Below are positions 22,087 to 31,094 of a stretch of 40,826 nucleotides of DNA, one piece after another. Positions within the stretch are counted from its first letter, which is position 1. Every line of letters starts with the position of its first letter. This DNA comes from a virus. The DNA is taken from the IMG/VR virus record IMGVR_UViG_3300034159_000029, positions 1 through 40,826 of that record; one strand, given 5' to 3'. The notes under the pieces were generated by a model, which made no database searches, was not told the DNA's origin, and was given only the letters and a program-made list of their open reading frames with translations. A program made the position numbers and the translations under genes.

Positions 22087-23312
22087 AAAAGTATTTTGCG
22101 ATTCTGTTCGCTGCCATGCTTGGATTTTTTGCCAGCATTGGTAAGGCCGTCTACGATGCCGGTCAGATTCTTCGGGTCAATACTCCAATTGACGATTTTC
22201 AATACCATAACCGCGAATCCCGTCGGGATGCTGGCTGGACCCCGCGCTTGCCGGGCGTTCGCCTGTTGAATGCTAAACCAGGCGGCGGCGGTGTAGGCCG
22301 TAGTCTTGGCCTGCCTTCGTATATTCATAACCATAGGCTGTTAAACGCCAATGGTGACATTGACGTAACCGGCACCGGATTTCAATACATTATTGACAAC
22401 CTGTCGTATATTCGGGCCGCCGTGATCAAGCAGAAATTCTATAAAATTCCTGTTGCGGACTTTATGCCTGTTGACGTAGGAGAGGCCCCCTGGGCCAGCG
22501 AAGTCATTCAGAACTTAACTTTCCAGAATGGTGGCGACTTCTACGATGGCGACATGAACCAGGGCCAGGGAGGTCAGCGATTAGCGTCTGTTGATGTTAG
22601 TTTAGGCAAAGTAAAAATGCCTACCCAGATTTGGGCAAAAATGACCCCTTGGACCATCATGGAAATTGCGCAAGCCGCTGCCGCTTCCAAGTGGGACGTA
22701 GTAAGCGATAAACTGGAAGCGCTCAAGACTAACTGGGATCTAGGTATTCAGCGGACTGGCTTTTTAGGCCATAAGCAGATTTCCAAAATCACCGGTTTGC
22801 TGAACAATGGTGATGTAACTATTAATACCAGTCTGTTGCCCACTACCTTGTCAAAGATGACCAGCGCCCAGTTGGCTACCTTTATCGGGACTGCCTTAGC
22901 GACTTACTTCAGCAATAGCAACAGTACTGAAGCCGCCCCTAACCGCCTTGTATTGCCTATGAGCGACTACTTAGGCTTGCTCCAGCCGTTCGCTTCCGGT
23001 TTCCCAGTCAATAGCCGCCTGGAATACCTGTTGAACGCATTCAAGGCCGCTTGTGGTCCTGACTTTGAAATTAAGGGCCTGGCATACGGTCAAGCCGCCC
23101 AGAACCTTGACGCCGGAATCGGCAAGCAACGTGCGGTATTGTACAAGGACGATCCCGAGGTATTGAAGTTTACTATTCCCGTAGACTTCACTCTTTTGGA
23201 AGCCGCCAGCTATAACAAGATTAACTGGGAGCAGGACGCCTACGGCCAGTACTCTGGCGTATTGGTTACTCGCCCCCGCGAAGTGTTATACATGGACGTT
23301 CAAACGAGCTAA
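22083..23312 (+). CDS. major capsid protein (DUF2184 family)
   Basis: A 409-residue capsid protein of the DUF2184 type, HK97-like fold. Family-typical segments include FQYIIDNLSYIRAAVIKQKF, VADFMPVDVGEAPWA, KMTPWTIMEIAQAA, and near the C-terminus WEQDAYGQYSGVLVTRPREV. ATG 22083 has GGAG 8 nt upstream. Unusually the first 22 residues (KKYFAILFAAMLGFFASIGK) look like a signal peptide or membrane anchor, which capsid proteins do not normally carry. Coupled to the cement gene by ATGA. Confidence 0.85.
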   Translation: MKKYFAILFAAMLGFFASIGKAVYDAGQILRVNTPIDDFQYHNRESRRDAGWTPRLPGVRLLNAKPGGGGVGRSLGLPSYIHNHRLLNANGDIDVTGTGFQYIIDNLSYIRAAVIKQKFYKIPVADFMPVDVGEAPWASEVIQNLTFQNGGDFYDGDMNQGQGGQRLASVDVSLGKVKMPTQIWAKMTPWTIMEIAQAAAASKWDVVSDKLEALKTNWDLGIQRTGFLGHKQISKITGLLNNGDVTINTSLLPTTLSKMTSAQLATFIGTALATYFSNSNSTEAAPNRLVLPMSDYLGLLQPFASGFPVNSRLEYLLNAFKAACGPDFEIKGLAYGQAAQNLDAGIGKQRAVLYKDDPEVLKFTIPVDFTLLEAASYNKINWEQDAYGQYSGVLVTRPREVLYMDVQTS

Positions 23313-23824
23313 TGATGAAAAAACTTTCTCTTGTCGGAAAAGGACCAGGGTGGGAACGAGCCTACATAGATCAAAAGGACGACCGAGAAATCTGGTGCGT
23401 TTCCACGATCTTTGCAGAGTTGCAAACCGTAGAAGTCCAACCCTCCAGGGTGTTCCAGCTCCATGAGAGAAAGCTTTTTGAATCATGGATTGAAAAAGAA
23501 CAAAGCCGGGTCGTGATAATGGAAGCAGACCCGGTATTTCCTAATGCAAAAGTTTTACCAGTTAAGGAACTTATGGGCGTATTCGGCGCCCGGTTTTCTT
23601 CGTCGTTTGCATGGATGCTTGGTCTGGCAATGCTTGAAGGTTATATTGATATAAGTATCAGGGGAATTCATCTTGCACACCAAACCGAATACTATGATCA
23701 GCGCGACGGGTTCTTTTGGTTTGTGGGCTTAGCCCAGGGCCGGGGAATAAAAATCAATATCGATGAAGATTCGGGCGTATTTATTGCGAACCGAGCCTAT
23801 GGAGTTAGAAATGGCCAAATCTGA
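23312..23824 (+). CDS. conserved phage protein next to capsid gene (possible transferase-like fold)
   Basis: A 170-residue protein of a type often seen close to capsid genes: the N-terminal LVGKGPGWE, EIWCVSTIF, then ARFSSSFAWMLGLAMLEGY, HQTEYYDQRDGFFWF and GLAQGRGIKINI. The Rossmann-like pattern (GKGPG near the N-terminus) suggests nucleotide or nucleotide-sugar binding, so capsid glycosylation has been a natural guess; nothing proves it. TAATG overlap with the capsid gene. Confidence 0.6.
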   Translation: MMKKLSLVGKGPGWERAYIDQKDDREIWCVSTIFAELQTVEVQPSRVFQLHERKLFESWIEKEQSRVVIMEADPVFPNAKVLPVKELMGVFGARFSSSFAWMLGLAMLEGYIDISIRGIHLAHQTEYYDQRDGFFWFVGLAQGRGIKINIDEDSGVFIANRAYGVRNGQI

Positions 23825-24317
23825 AAAAATTGACGTACATAATCGGGGTAGCAGAACCTATACCACCCCAAGCGGCGTACATATTCAAGGCGGTACTACC
23901 GTTCAATTAGATCGTGAAGAGGGTGAGGCTTTATTGAAGGGATACCCCCGCGATTTGATCAGCCCCGACTCTTTGCGGTCATCGCCTTCGGTCCAATCGA
24001 ATGCTGACCAGCATAATAAAATTGTAGAATTGCAGGCCAAAGTCACTGAGCTTGAAAAGTCTGGCGTTACCGACCCCAAGGGAACCAAAAGGATTGCCGA
24101 GCTGGAAGCTTCGATTCTTGACATTGCTACAAAATCAACCGAAACAATTGGAGAGTTAACCGAAAAAAGCAACGGTTATTCCGCCGCCCTTGAAACTGCC
24201 TTATTGAAAAACGAAGAATTAACTAAGGCCCTAGAGGAAGCCAAGAAACTGGCCGAGGATGCTTTTAAGCAGATTGACGAACTAAAAAACAACAATAAGG
24301 ACAAGGCGCCCGAATGA
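23811..24317 (+). CDS. hypothetical head-region protein with coiled coil
   Basis: A 168-residue protein. The N-terminal 45 residues are beta-like (SRTYTTPSGVHIQGGTTVQL), and residues about 66-165 are predicted coiled coil (KIVELQAKVTELEKS, ALLKNEELTKALEEAKKLAE). GGAG lies 6 nt before ATG 23811, which was preferred to 23763. It sits between capsid and connector genes, where small head-completion proteins are usual. Confidence 0.6.
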   Translation: MAKSEKIDVHNRGSRTYTTPSGVHIQGGTTVQLDREEGEALLKGYPRDLISPDSLRSSPSVQSNADQHNKIVELQAKVTELEKSGVTDPKGTKRIAELEASILDIATKSTETIGELTEKSNGYSAALETALLKNEELTKALEEAKKLAEDAFKQIDELKNNNKDKAPE

Positions 24318-24733
24318 TTCAAATCACGGCGGCAACATTTAAAACATACTTCGCACGCGGTCAATTCACCTATGGCACGGTATTGCCTGCCGTCCTCGAT
24401 TCGGATATTGACCAGGCAATAGTCGAGGCGTCCGCCGTGTTTAACTTTTCCCTTTACCCGAGTGATGCAATAGGCAATATGGCGCTGGCTTATCTGACAG
24501 CGCATTTTCTTCAGCTCACCCTTGATTCTACCGACTCCCAGGGTCAATCTGCCGGAATACAATCGGGACGAGGTGCCAATGGTGTGAACGAGTCAATCGC
24601 AGTGCCACCTTGGATGCTTGAAGGTGAATACGCCTTTTATGCTACTACTGAGTACGGGCTCCGCTGGATGCTCCAGACGATGCCATACCTGGGCGGGAAC
24701 GTGTACGCTGTCGGTGGCGGTACGCAACCGTGA
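24314..24733 (+). CDS. head-tail connector protein (DUF4054)
   Basis: A 139-residue DUF4054-type adaptor. The typical pattern is DSDIDQAIVEASAVFN near residue 30, LAYLTAHFLQLTL, and WMLEGEYAFYATTEYGLRWM followed by a glycine-rich end. It would bind below the portal as the first connector ring. ATGA overlaps on both sides support the same operon. Confidence 0.8.
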   Translation: MIQITAATFKTYFARGQFTYGTVLPAVLDSDIDQAIVEASAVFNFSLYPSDAIGNMALAYLTAHFLQLTLDSTDSQGQSAGIQSGRGANGVNESIAVPPWMLEGEYAFYATTEYGLRWMLQTMPYLGGNVYAVGGGTQP

Positions 24734-25215
24734 GCCGTGAAACCTTCGGTGATTCCTATATCGAGGCCGATTTTTCGGCCCTCGATAAACTGGTTGAAAA
24801 CCTCGGGAAAAAACACTATGTCGATGTAGGTATTCTTGGGGAAAATGCGGGGAAAACCGACGAAGGCGGCGCTACAATCGGAATGATTGGCGCTGTTCAG
24901 GAATTCGGAAAATTAGACGGAAAGATACCCAAGCGGTCATTTATCCTAATGCCATTGCAAACCCACCAATCGGAAATACAAAAACAAGTCGAACCACGTA
25001 TGCAAAAGCATATGGAGACCGGCGACATTAAAGGGATTTTTACCGACATTGGAATCGCTGCCGAAGGCGTTATACAGGACGCTTTCGATACACGAGGATT
25101 CGGAACCTGGAAGTCGAACGCCGAAAGCACAATCGAGCAAAAGGGTTCAGACTCCCCGAATATTGATAAGGGGCTACTCAGAAAATCAATTTCGTCCAAG
25201 GTAGGCCAGGCATGA
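24730..25215 (+). CDS. tail-completion/neck protein (HK97 gp10 or Mu G-like; GTG start)
   Basis: A 161-residue protein starting at GTG 24730. The signature YVDVGILGENAGK, IGMIGAVQEFG and IPKRSFILMPL is shared by virion-morphogenesis and gp10-like proteins that mature the head-tail interface. The C-terminal DKGLLRKSISSKV is also usual. Coupled to DUF4054 and the next gene by 4-bp overlaps. Confidence 0.75.
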   Translation: MSRETFGDSYIEADFSALDKLVENLGKKHYVDVGILGENAGKTDEGGATIGMIGAVQEFGKLDGKIPKRSFILMPLQTHQSEIQKQVEPRMQKHMETGDIKGIFTDIGIAAEGVIQDAFDTRGFGTWKSNAESTIEQKGSDSPNIDKGLLRKSISSKVGQA

Positions 25216-25583
25216 GAGTACCGTATTTAGGAAACGCGATAAAAGGCTGGACTAAGCCCATAGCGTGCCTTGTCGTAGTTAAAACCGTAGTAGACCATGA
25301 AGTGGTAGAAACACCTTCGGAAATCACGCTTAACATAAACTATCAGCCGATGCCGTCTGTACAGGTATCACGTAAACCAGAGGAACAACGGACCTGGAAA
25401 TGGTGGACGTTTATCATAAAAAACCCGACCATTCAATTAAAAATTGACGATGTAGTTACCATCGGGTCGTTGACATTTCGTGTTCAATCAGGATTATCGG
25501 ACTGGACAACCAGCGGATTCTCGACTTGCGAGGCAATAGAGGATTTCACCCCGCCGCCAGTAGTACCGGTGCCGTCAACATGA
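25212..25583 (+). CDS. putative head-closure / neck protein
   Basis: A 123-residue beta-rich protein (SEITLNINYQPMPSVQVS, WKWWTFIIKNPTIQLKIDD, GSLTFRVQSG). The content and position between the gp10-like protein and the tail terminator fit a head-closure (stopper) protein. The C-terminus is Pro-rich. Sequence resemblance alone does not identify it. Confidence 0.5.
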   Translation: MRVPYLGNAIKGWTKPIACLVVVKTVVDHEVVETPSEITLNINYQPMPSVQVSRKPEEQRTWKWWTFIIKNPTIQLKIDDVVTIGSLTFRVQSGLSDWTTSGFSTCEAIEDFTPPPVVPVPST

Positions 25584-26086
25584 GCATAACATTTAAGGAA
25601 CCAGACAAGATCCTGGCCGATATAATTACGGTATTTATGGGGATCGATGCTACTCGCGTTGTCCTTTACGATGAAAACTGGAGTCCGCCGAAGGACCAAG
25701 GCATATATATTACCATTCAAACCGACCCTACCGACATAACCGGAGTATCACAGAAATACAACAAAGACACCGGGGCCAATGAGTCAAGCCTGTCGGCATT
25801 CCAGCGCCTATCGGTCAATATTACCAGCCGGGACAGAACGGCATTACAGCGTAAAGAAGAAGTCGTTATGGCCCTTACCTCGATATATTCCCAGCAACAG
25901 CAAGAGTTGCAACAGGTCCGTATTTTCCGTGAAGGGCCTATACTTGACCTCTCATTTATTGAAGGAGCAAAAGCCTTGCACCGATACCAGATACCAGTTA
26001 AAATTACATTCGTTAAAAGAATAGTAACAGCGGGCGTGCCGGTCATAGTGCCGACAAATAACCCAGAATATTTGGAGGAAGCTTAA
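25580..26086 (+). CDS. tail (neck) terminator protein, LIC_12616-like
   Basis: A 168-residue protein of the neck-terminator type. The regions VLYDENWSPPKDQGIYITIQ, LSVNITSRDRTALQRKEE and ALHRYQIPVKITF are typical: a curled sheet with one helix, forming the ring that ends the tail tube and joins the neck. ATG 25580 overlaps the previous TGA. It directly precedes the sheath, as in other contractile phages of this group. Confidence 0.65.
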   Translation: MSITFKEPDKILADIITVFMGIDATRVVLYDENWSPPKDQGIYITIQTDPTDITGVSQKYNKDTGANESSLSAFQRLSVNITSRDRTALQRKEEVVMALTSIYSQQQQELQQVRIFREGPILDLSFIEGAKALHRYQIPVKITFVKRIVTAGVPVIVPTNNPEYLEEA

Positions 26087-27571
26087 ATGGCGCAAATATC
26101 CATTAACCGAGTTATTTCGGTGTCCCTGACCGCCGCATTGCAAGGTCTGGCAAATGCCAATACGTCCGCCCTTGCGCTGATAACCGACGAGGTACCGATT
26201 GCAGGCGCTGCCTATGGCAATTTTGGTATTTATTACAGCCCTGGAGCGGTAGCCGCTGACTGGGGTAGCAATTCCAAGACTTACGCGCTGGCCGTGGGAG
26301 TTTTCAGTCAGAACCCCAACATTCTAAGCGCTGGCGGTTACCTGATTATCATACCCCGGATTGCAGCAAATACCGCACAGCCAGCGGTAATGATTTCAAG
26401 CGGTCCAGTCGATTTCACCCAGTTGACCGGGGCCGATTATAAAATCAATCTGGCCATAAGCGGAGCCGCCGCTGCCGATCTTGAGATCGGGCCAATTCCA
26501 ACAGGCGGGACGTTATTACAGATTCAAGCTGCTTTGAACTCTACGGCAGTAGCCGCCGCTGGTGTGGTGTTTAGTCTTTCGGGAACACCTCAATCTGCTA
26601 ACGTAAAGCTTGCCACTACAGCAACCGGAGCAACTGAAGAAATAGAGGTCGGATCTTCAGTAGCGGCTGGCCTGAATATAGCGCCTTTAATTAACCTTTC
26701 TGGTGACGTAAACGGTACTGCTTTAGGGGTAGAATCTATCCGCGATTGTGTACTAAGGACCTATACCCTGGTTTACTACTTTGGGGTAATTCTTGACGCA
26801 ATCCCGACCGATACAGAACTGCCAGCCCTGGCCGGCTTAATTCAGTCAATCGACAAGATTTTATTCTATGCCGAGTTTGACACCACTAAAGTGGCCGGAA
26901 TTATGACAACCCTAATGTCAAGCGGTTATAGCCAGACAAGGGGCCTTTTGTATACCACTCCCGGAACCTTAGCCGCTGCCACGGCCTTTGCTGCCGCTTA
27001 TGCCTCTCGCGCTCTTTCAACAGACTTCACCGGAGACGGTACTGCGTCAACTATGCACCTTAAGGACTTGGTAGGATTCCCCGCTGATGCTGGACTGACC
27101 GAGACTATAGTCACTGCCTGCCAGAATGCTGGCGTTGACGTATATGCTGATTTCGGTGTTCCCAAGGTGTTTACCAGCGGCGCCAATAAGTTCTTTGACG
27201 ATGTTTACATCGGGCTTGCCTTAAAACTGGCTATACGGGTAGCAGGGTTTAACACTTTGGCCACTACTAACACCAAAATTCCACAGACAGAGCAAGGAAT
27301 GAACGGGTTAAAGTCGGCATATCGGCAGGTTATCAAGCAGTTTGTTGCCAATGGTGCATTTGCTCCAGGATCTTGGAATGGTGCAACTTTTGGTGATCCG
27401 GCTGACTTTGTGCGTAATATTGCCGACAATGGGTTTTATATCTTCAGTTCACCAATTGCCAACCAAACCCAAACCCAGCGGGCTAGCCGAATCGCCCCGC
27501 TTATTCAAATTGCCTGCAAGTCAGCCGGTGCAATTCACAGCTCAAACGTCATGCTTGAAATTCAAGCGTAA
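26087..27571 (+). CDS. tail sheath protein (DUF3383)
   Basis: A 494-residue contractile sheath of the DUF3383 family. The N-terminal ISINRVISVSLTAA, the middle FDTTKVAGIMTTLMSSGYSQ, and the C-terminal SGANKFFDDVYIGLALKL, NGLKSAYRQVIKQF are typical. Sheath subunits surround the tube and contract on binding. GGAGG lies 9 nt before ATG 26087. It identifies the virus as a myovirus type. Confidence 0.9.
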   Translation: MAQISINRVISVSLTAALQGLANANTSALALITDEVPIAGAAYGNFGIYYSPGAVAADWGSNSKTYALAVGVFSQNPNILSAGGYLIIIPRIAANTAQPAVMISSGPVDFTQLTGADYKINLAISGAAAADLEIGPIPTGGTLLQIQAALNSTAVAAAGVVFSLSGTPQSANVKLATTATGATEEIEVGSSVAAGLNIAPLINLSGDVNGTALGVESIRDCVLRTYTLVYYFGVILDAIPTDTELPALAGLIQSIDKILFYAEFDTTKVAGIMTTLMSSGYSQTRGLLYTTPGTLAAATAFAAAYASRALSTDFTGDGTASTMHLKDLVGFPADAGLTETIVTACQNAGVDVYADFGVPKVFTSGANKFFDDVYIGLALKLAIRVAGFNTLATTNTKIPQTEQGMNGLKSAYRQVIKQFVANGAFAPGSWNGATFGDPADFVRNIADNGFYIFSSPIANQTQTQRASRIAPLIQIACKSAGAIHSSNVMLEIQA

Positions 27572-27581
27572 GGGGTAAATC

Positions 27582-28037
27582 ATGAGCCAAGTATCCTTAA
27601 CTGGTAACGATACCGTAATAATTAACGGTATAATCCTGAACTCTTTTGCTGAAGGTGATAGCGCAAGTTTTACCTTCCCTAATAAGTTGGTCGAAGCAAA
27701 AGTTGGTAAAAATGGGAATTCAATTTTTGCCTTTAATGCGTCCGGGCAAATTTGCGAAGCTACACTTCGCGTCATTCGCGGATCGATTGACGACAAACTT
27801 TTTAACAGTTTACAAAAAACGTACTTGAATGACCCAGCCGCGTTTGTCCTTTTAACCGGGGAATTCATCAAACGCGCAGGCGATGGCCAAGGAAATGTTA
27901 CCAATGATAGCTATTCTTTTGCCGGTGGTGTTTTGCCAAACCTTCCCGAGACTAAAGAAAATGTCGCCGGTGAAACTGAACAGGCTGTAACTGTTTGGAA
28001 AATCACCTTTACCAACACTGACAGGAGCATGGGTTAA
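27582..28037 (+). CDS. tail tube protein (DUF3277-like)
   Basis: A 151-residue tube protein. The pattern DTVIINGIILNSFAEGDSAS, KVGKNGNSIFAFN and TVWKITFTNTDRSMG matches the small tube proteins that follow DUF3383 sheaths. It forms hexameric rings that DNA passes through. GGGG lies 8 nt before ATG; the stop overlaps the chaperone start (TAATG). Confidence 0.85.
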   Translation: MSQVSLTGNDTVIINGIILNSFAEGDSASFTFPNKLVEAKVGKNGNSIFAFNASGQICEATLRVIRGSIDDKLFNSLQKTYLNDPAAFVLLTGEFIKRAGDGQGNVTNDSYSFAGGVLPNLPETKENVAGETEQAVTVWKITFTNTDRSMG

Positions 28038-28480
28038 TGGAACTCAACGGAAAGCGCTTTATTGTACAGCCAGCCGGTTTTGAGGATGCGATGGAACTGC
28101 AAGAGGCCGTAGCCGAAGCCCTGAAAGGGGCCAAGCTCGACCTTGCTGGCTTAACCGATGCCGCAAAATCGGGTAATATACTTGATACTGACATAACCGA
28201 ATTATCGGGGCCTTTAGAAACCATTATAGGTATGTCTTTATCCGTCATAACCTCCAAGCGTGTTAAGGTTGCATTATTCAAGTGTTGCGAAAAGGTTTTG
28301 CTTGGCGAAGACAAGGTGAACCGAGAATTCTTTGAGACCCCAGAAAATCGGGAACTTTACTATCCAATTATGTTGGAGGTGGTAAAGGTAAACTTGGTCC
28401 CTTTTTTCAAGAAGATCGGTTTATTGTTCGGGGGCCAAGGGAATCTGTTGGCAAACTTCCTGAAGTCGAAATCAACGTAA
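28037..28480 (+). CDS. tail assembly chaperone (gpG-like, zero-frame product)
   Basis: A 147-residue soluble, helical protein between tube and tape-measure genes, the standard position of tail assembly chaperones. It starts LNGKRFIVQPAGFEDAMELQ and ends with the zero-frame reading after a T TTT TTC heptamer at 28402-28408. Chaperones of this kind coat the tape measure and recruit tube subunits. The short form is expected to be the more abundant product. Confidence 0.75.
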   Translation: MELNGKRFIVQPAGFEDAMELQEAVAEALKGAKLDLAGLTDAAKSGNILDTDITELSGPLETIIGMSLSVITSKRVKVALFKCCEKVLLGEDKVNREFFETPENRELYYPIMLEVVKVNLVPFFKKIGLLFGGQGNLLANFLKSKST

Positions 28481-28644
28481 CTTCCCTTGAATTAACCTGC
28501 CTTAGAGTCGCCAAGGCAGGTTTTTTCGGGGGGGATCCTGACAAGGTAAGGATTGCCCGAGTCGATACTGTGTTGAACATAATTGCCTATTCTGAATTCT
28601 TGAATGAGGTTGAATCGGTAACGCGGGAAATAAATAAGGCTTAA
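28037..28644 (+). CDS. tail assembly chaperone, -1 frameshift product (gpGT-like)
   Basis: Joins 28037-28408 to 28408-28644 by a -1 slip, giving about 202 residues. The -1 frame is open from the slip site to TAA 28642-28644 and has no ATG in it, so it needs the shift to be translated. Its product after the slip includes INVTSLELTCLRVAKAGFFG and ARVDTVLNIIAYSEFLNEVE, a natural protein sequence. A 5-bp stem (GCCAA/TTGGC) begins about 25 nt after the heptamer, farther than usual for a stimulator. Lambda G-GT is the model. Confidence 0.75.
28402..28408 (+). promoter_or_regulatory. -1 ribosomal frameshift heptamer
   Basis: T TTT TTC in the zero frame of the chaperone gene (codons ending CCT-TTT-TTC). 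It fits the X XXY YYZ rule, and both tRNAs can re-pair after slipping one base back. Confidence 0.75.
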
Positions 28645-28657
28645 ATGAGGTTTATTA

Positions 28658-30238
28658 ATGAATGTCGCCACATTATTTGCCAGAATAGGGATTAAAGCCG
28701 ATACCGAAAAAGCCAAGGAATTCTCCGAGGCAATGAAGGAAGTTTCTAAAGGTCTTAAAACAGCCGCAATAGGAGCAGCAGCCCTTACTACTGCCATAGT
28801 CGCTTCAATGAAAGGGGCGATGGATACCGCAAAGACTATGCGGGACTTTCAAAACGAAACCGGAGCATCTACAGACGAATTGCAGCGCTGGCAGGCAGTA
28901 GCAGGCGGGGCAAACGTAAGCACCCAGGATTTAGCCGATTCAGTAAAATCACTGGCCCAAAACCGTGAAAAAATCAAACTTGGTCAAGGAAATATGTCCG
29001 GGTTCGCCTTCCTTGGTATTAATCCAATGGACGACCCGTTTTCAATTCTTGATCAGCTACGGACAAAAACCGCTGGTCTACCCCAGGCCATGAAGGCGAA
29101 TCTACTTGCCCAAATGGGGGTTTCGTCTCAATTCCTCGAAATATTAAACCTAACCAATGATGAATTTGACCGCATGAAAGGCGGCGCTTTCGTTATACCG
29201 TCCTCGGCATTTGCCGCAATGAATCAATTGCAAGGAAGCCTTAATGGACTAGGGAAAATGTTTCAATGGTTTCAATCCTTGCTTGCTGAAAAATTAGCCC
29301 CGATTATCGACAAGGTAGTTAAGCAGATTATGGTTTGGGTCCAGCAAAATAAGAATGGACTTATCGATGGAATCGTCAAGGGTACTCAATTAATCCTGAA
29401 GTTTATCGAAGCAATAATAAACGTTGCAACCTGGATAGTAAAAATAGTAAACAGCACCGTAGGCTGGAAAAACGCTATAGTAGCTTTCGGGCTTGTGTGG
29501 GCAGTGTTTAATCGCCAGCTTTTAATGTCTCCCATTGCCTGGATTGTGGGTGGGATAATCCTTTTAATTGCTGTACTCGATGATTTACATGCTGCCCTAC
29601 ATGTTGACGGCGATAATCGGAAAAGCTTTTTCGGAGACATGCTGGAAAAGAATCCAGCGTTAAATAAGTTTTTGCAAAGTTTCGTCAAAGCAATTGGTGA
29701 CGTCCTAAAAATGCTTAAAGAGTTGACCTCGGGCAATATCGGCGGTGTGAAAAATATTCTTGACCAATGGGGGGAAGTGGGGACGTTTTTTAATACCCTG
29801 TTATTAACTATAGGAACTATTAAGCAGGCGCTTTATGATCTTTCAATTGGTGACTTTAAGGGGTTTATTGACCATCTTACTGTTGACACGGCAACAAAAA
29901 AGCAGGCTGATTTGGCCAGCCGTGAAAAAGCTATTGAAATAGCTAAGAATGCGCCTGAACCGAGCGCCGAGGAAAGGCGAAAATCGGAAGAGAAAAAGAA
30001 AAAAGACGAGGCTCTTCGGAAATCCTTGTCTGGAAAAATGCCTACCAGTACTAGCGGATTAGATTCCGAGACTAAAAAAGCCGCCGATGATTTCGCAAAA
30101 TTCAAGCAGGGGTCAACAAACGTGAACGTAAACATAGAAAACAAATCACAGACCCCTATACAAACGAATGTCAAAACAAATCCACCGGTGAATAACCAAA
30201 CAAAAAATACACAGGCAAATAGGCCAACAGGGGGATGA
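28658..30238 (+). CDS. tape measure protein
   Basis: A 526-residue protein. The N-terminus is LFARIGIKADTEKAKEFSEA with an alanine-rich hydrophobic segment (AAIGAAALTTAIVA); the middle has several membrane-prone helices (about 238-310, including WIVGGIILLIAVLDDL); the C-terminus is charged, then Asn/Gln/Thr-rich and probably disordered. This fits a short tape measure, which sets tail length and may insert into the host membrane during ejection. By the usual 1.5 angstrom per residue the tail would be short, under 80 nm; this is inference. GAGG lies 9 nt before the ATG. Confidence 0.85.
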   Translation: MNVATLFARIGIKADTEKAKEFSEAMKEVSKGLKTAAIGAAALTTAIVASMKGAMDTAKTMRDFQNETGASTDELQRWQAVAGGANVSTQDLADSVKSLAQNREKIKLGQGNMSGFAFLGINPMDDPFSILDQLRTKTAGLPQAMKANLLAQMGVSSQFLEILNLTNDEFDRMKGGAFVIPSSAFAAMNQLQGSLNGLGKMFQWFQSLLAEKLAPIIDKVVKQIMVWVQQNKNGLIDGIVKGTQLILKFIEAIINVATWIVKIVNSTVGWKNAIVAFGLVWAVFNRQLLMSPIAWIVGGIILLIAVLDDLHAALHVDGDNRKSFFGDMLEKNPALNKFLQSFVKAIGDVLKMLKELTSGNIGGVKNILDQWGEVGTFFNTLLLTIGTIKQALYDLSIGDFKGFIDHLTVDTATKKQADLASREKAIEIAKNAPEPSAEERRKSEEKKKKDEALRKSLSGKMPTSTSGLDSETKKAADDFAKFKQGSTNVNVNIENKSQTPIQTNVKTNPPVNNQTKNTQANRPTGG

Positions 30239-30239
30239 T

Positions 30240-31094
30240 TTGAGCGATGTTTTATCTATTGCCTCCCAGGGGTCAAGCAATCTTCAAGAATTATTGAATG
30301 GTAGTACTCAAGCTATACTTAGGCCAAATTCTCGGCTTAATCCTTTGGTAATAGATCCCGAACGCCCCGGATTTGTCTTTGATATTCCGATCGGTGAATC
30401 AATAGACGAAGAGTCGGACATAACGGACCACTACACAGAAAATAATTCGTATTTGAATGACCATATTGTCAATAAGCCGCTAAAAATTACGCTTGGAGGC
30501 TATATTGGTGAACTTGTGTATAAAATCCCTAAAGGGGGCTTTGTAGGCGGATTGCGCCAGGTATCGGCGCGTCTAGGTAGTCTATCTGCATTAGGGGGGA
30601 ACTATACCCCCGGATTTGTCCACACAGTCGAAAAACTACTTGCTAAGGCCCAGGCCATGGCGAACCTTGAGAATCAAATAGCCCAGCAAATACAAAGCGC
30701 TGCCGGTGCGATATCATCTTTTTATGGTCTAAAAATTACCTCACAGAGGCAGGCATATAATACATTATTCGGGCTTTGGAATAATAAAACCATCTTCACA
30801 GTGACAACGCCATGGGCCGACATTTCCCCAGTAGCAATTACAGCGATGAGATTCAGTCAAGATCAGGACTCAAGCGAATATTCTACAATTAGTGTCACCT
30901 TAAAATTAATTCGTATGGCCAGTACTGGCCTGATAATTTTGAACGCTAATGATGTAGATAAGGACGTAACTGGAGTACAGGCGGCGCCAGGTACAGCCCA
31001 AGGAAACGCCGGAACCAATAACGAAACGGCGTTATACCAGTTTAGCGGCGGCGTTAAAAACGTATTGGCTGGATTTTTAGGCGGTACCCCATGA
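30240..31094 (+). CDS. Dit-like tail/baseplate protein (TTG start)
   Basis: A 284-residue protein starting at TTG 30240 with GGGGGA 8 nt upstream. The region VIDPERPGFVFDIPIGESID, HYTENNSYLNDHIVNKPLKI is typical of Dit-like N-terminal domains in contractile phages, and the C-terminal half holds WADISPVAITAMRFSQD. It would form the ring linking tube and baseplate hub. The last 40 residues are Gly/Thr-rich. Confidence 0.7.
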   Translation: MSDVLSIASQGSSNLQELLNGSTQAILRPNSRLNPLVIDPERPGFVFDIPIGESIDEESDITDHYTENNSYLNDHIVNKPLKITLGGYIGELVYKIPKGGFVGGLRQVSARLGSLSALGGNYTPGFVHTVEKLLAKAQAMANLENQIAQQIQSAAGAISSFYGLKITSQRQAYNTLFGLWNNKTIFTVTTPWADISPVAITAMRFSQDQDSSEYSTISVTLKLIRMASTGLIILNANDVDKDVTGVQAAPGTAQGNAGTNNETALYQFSGGVKNVLAGFLGGTP

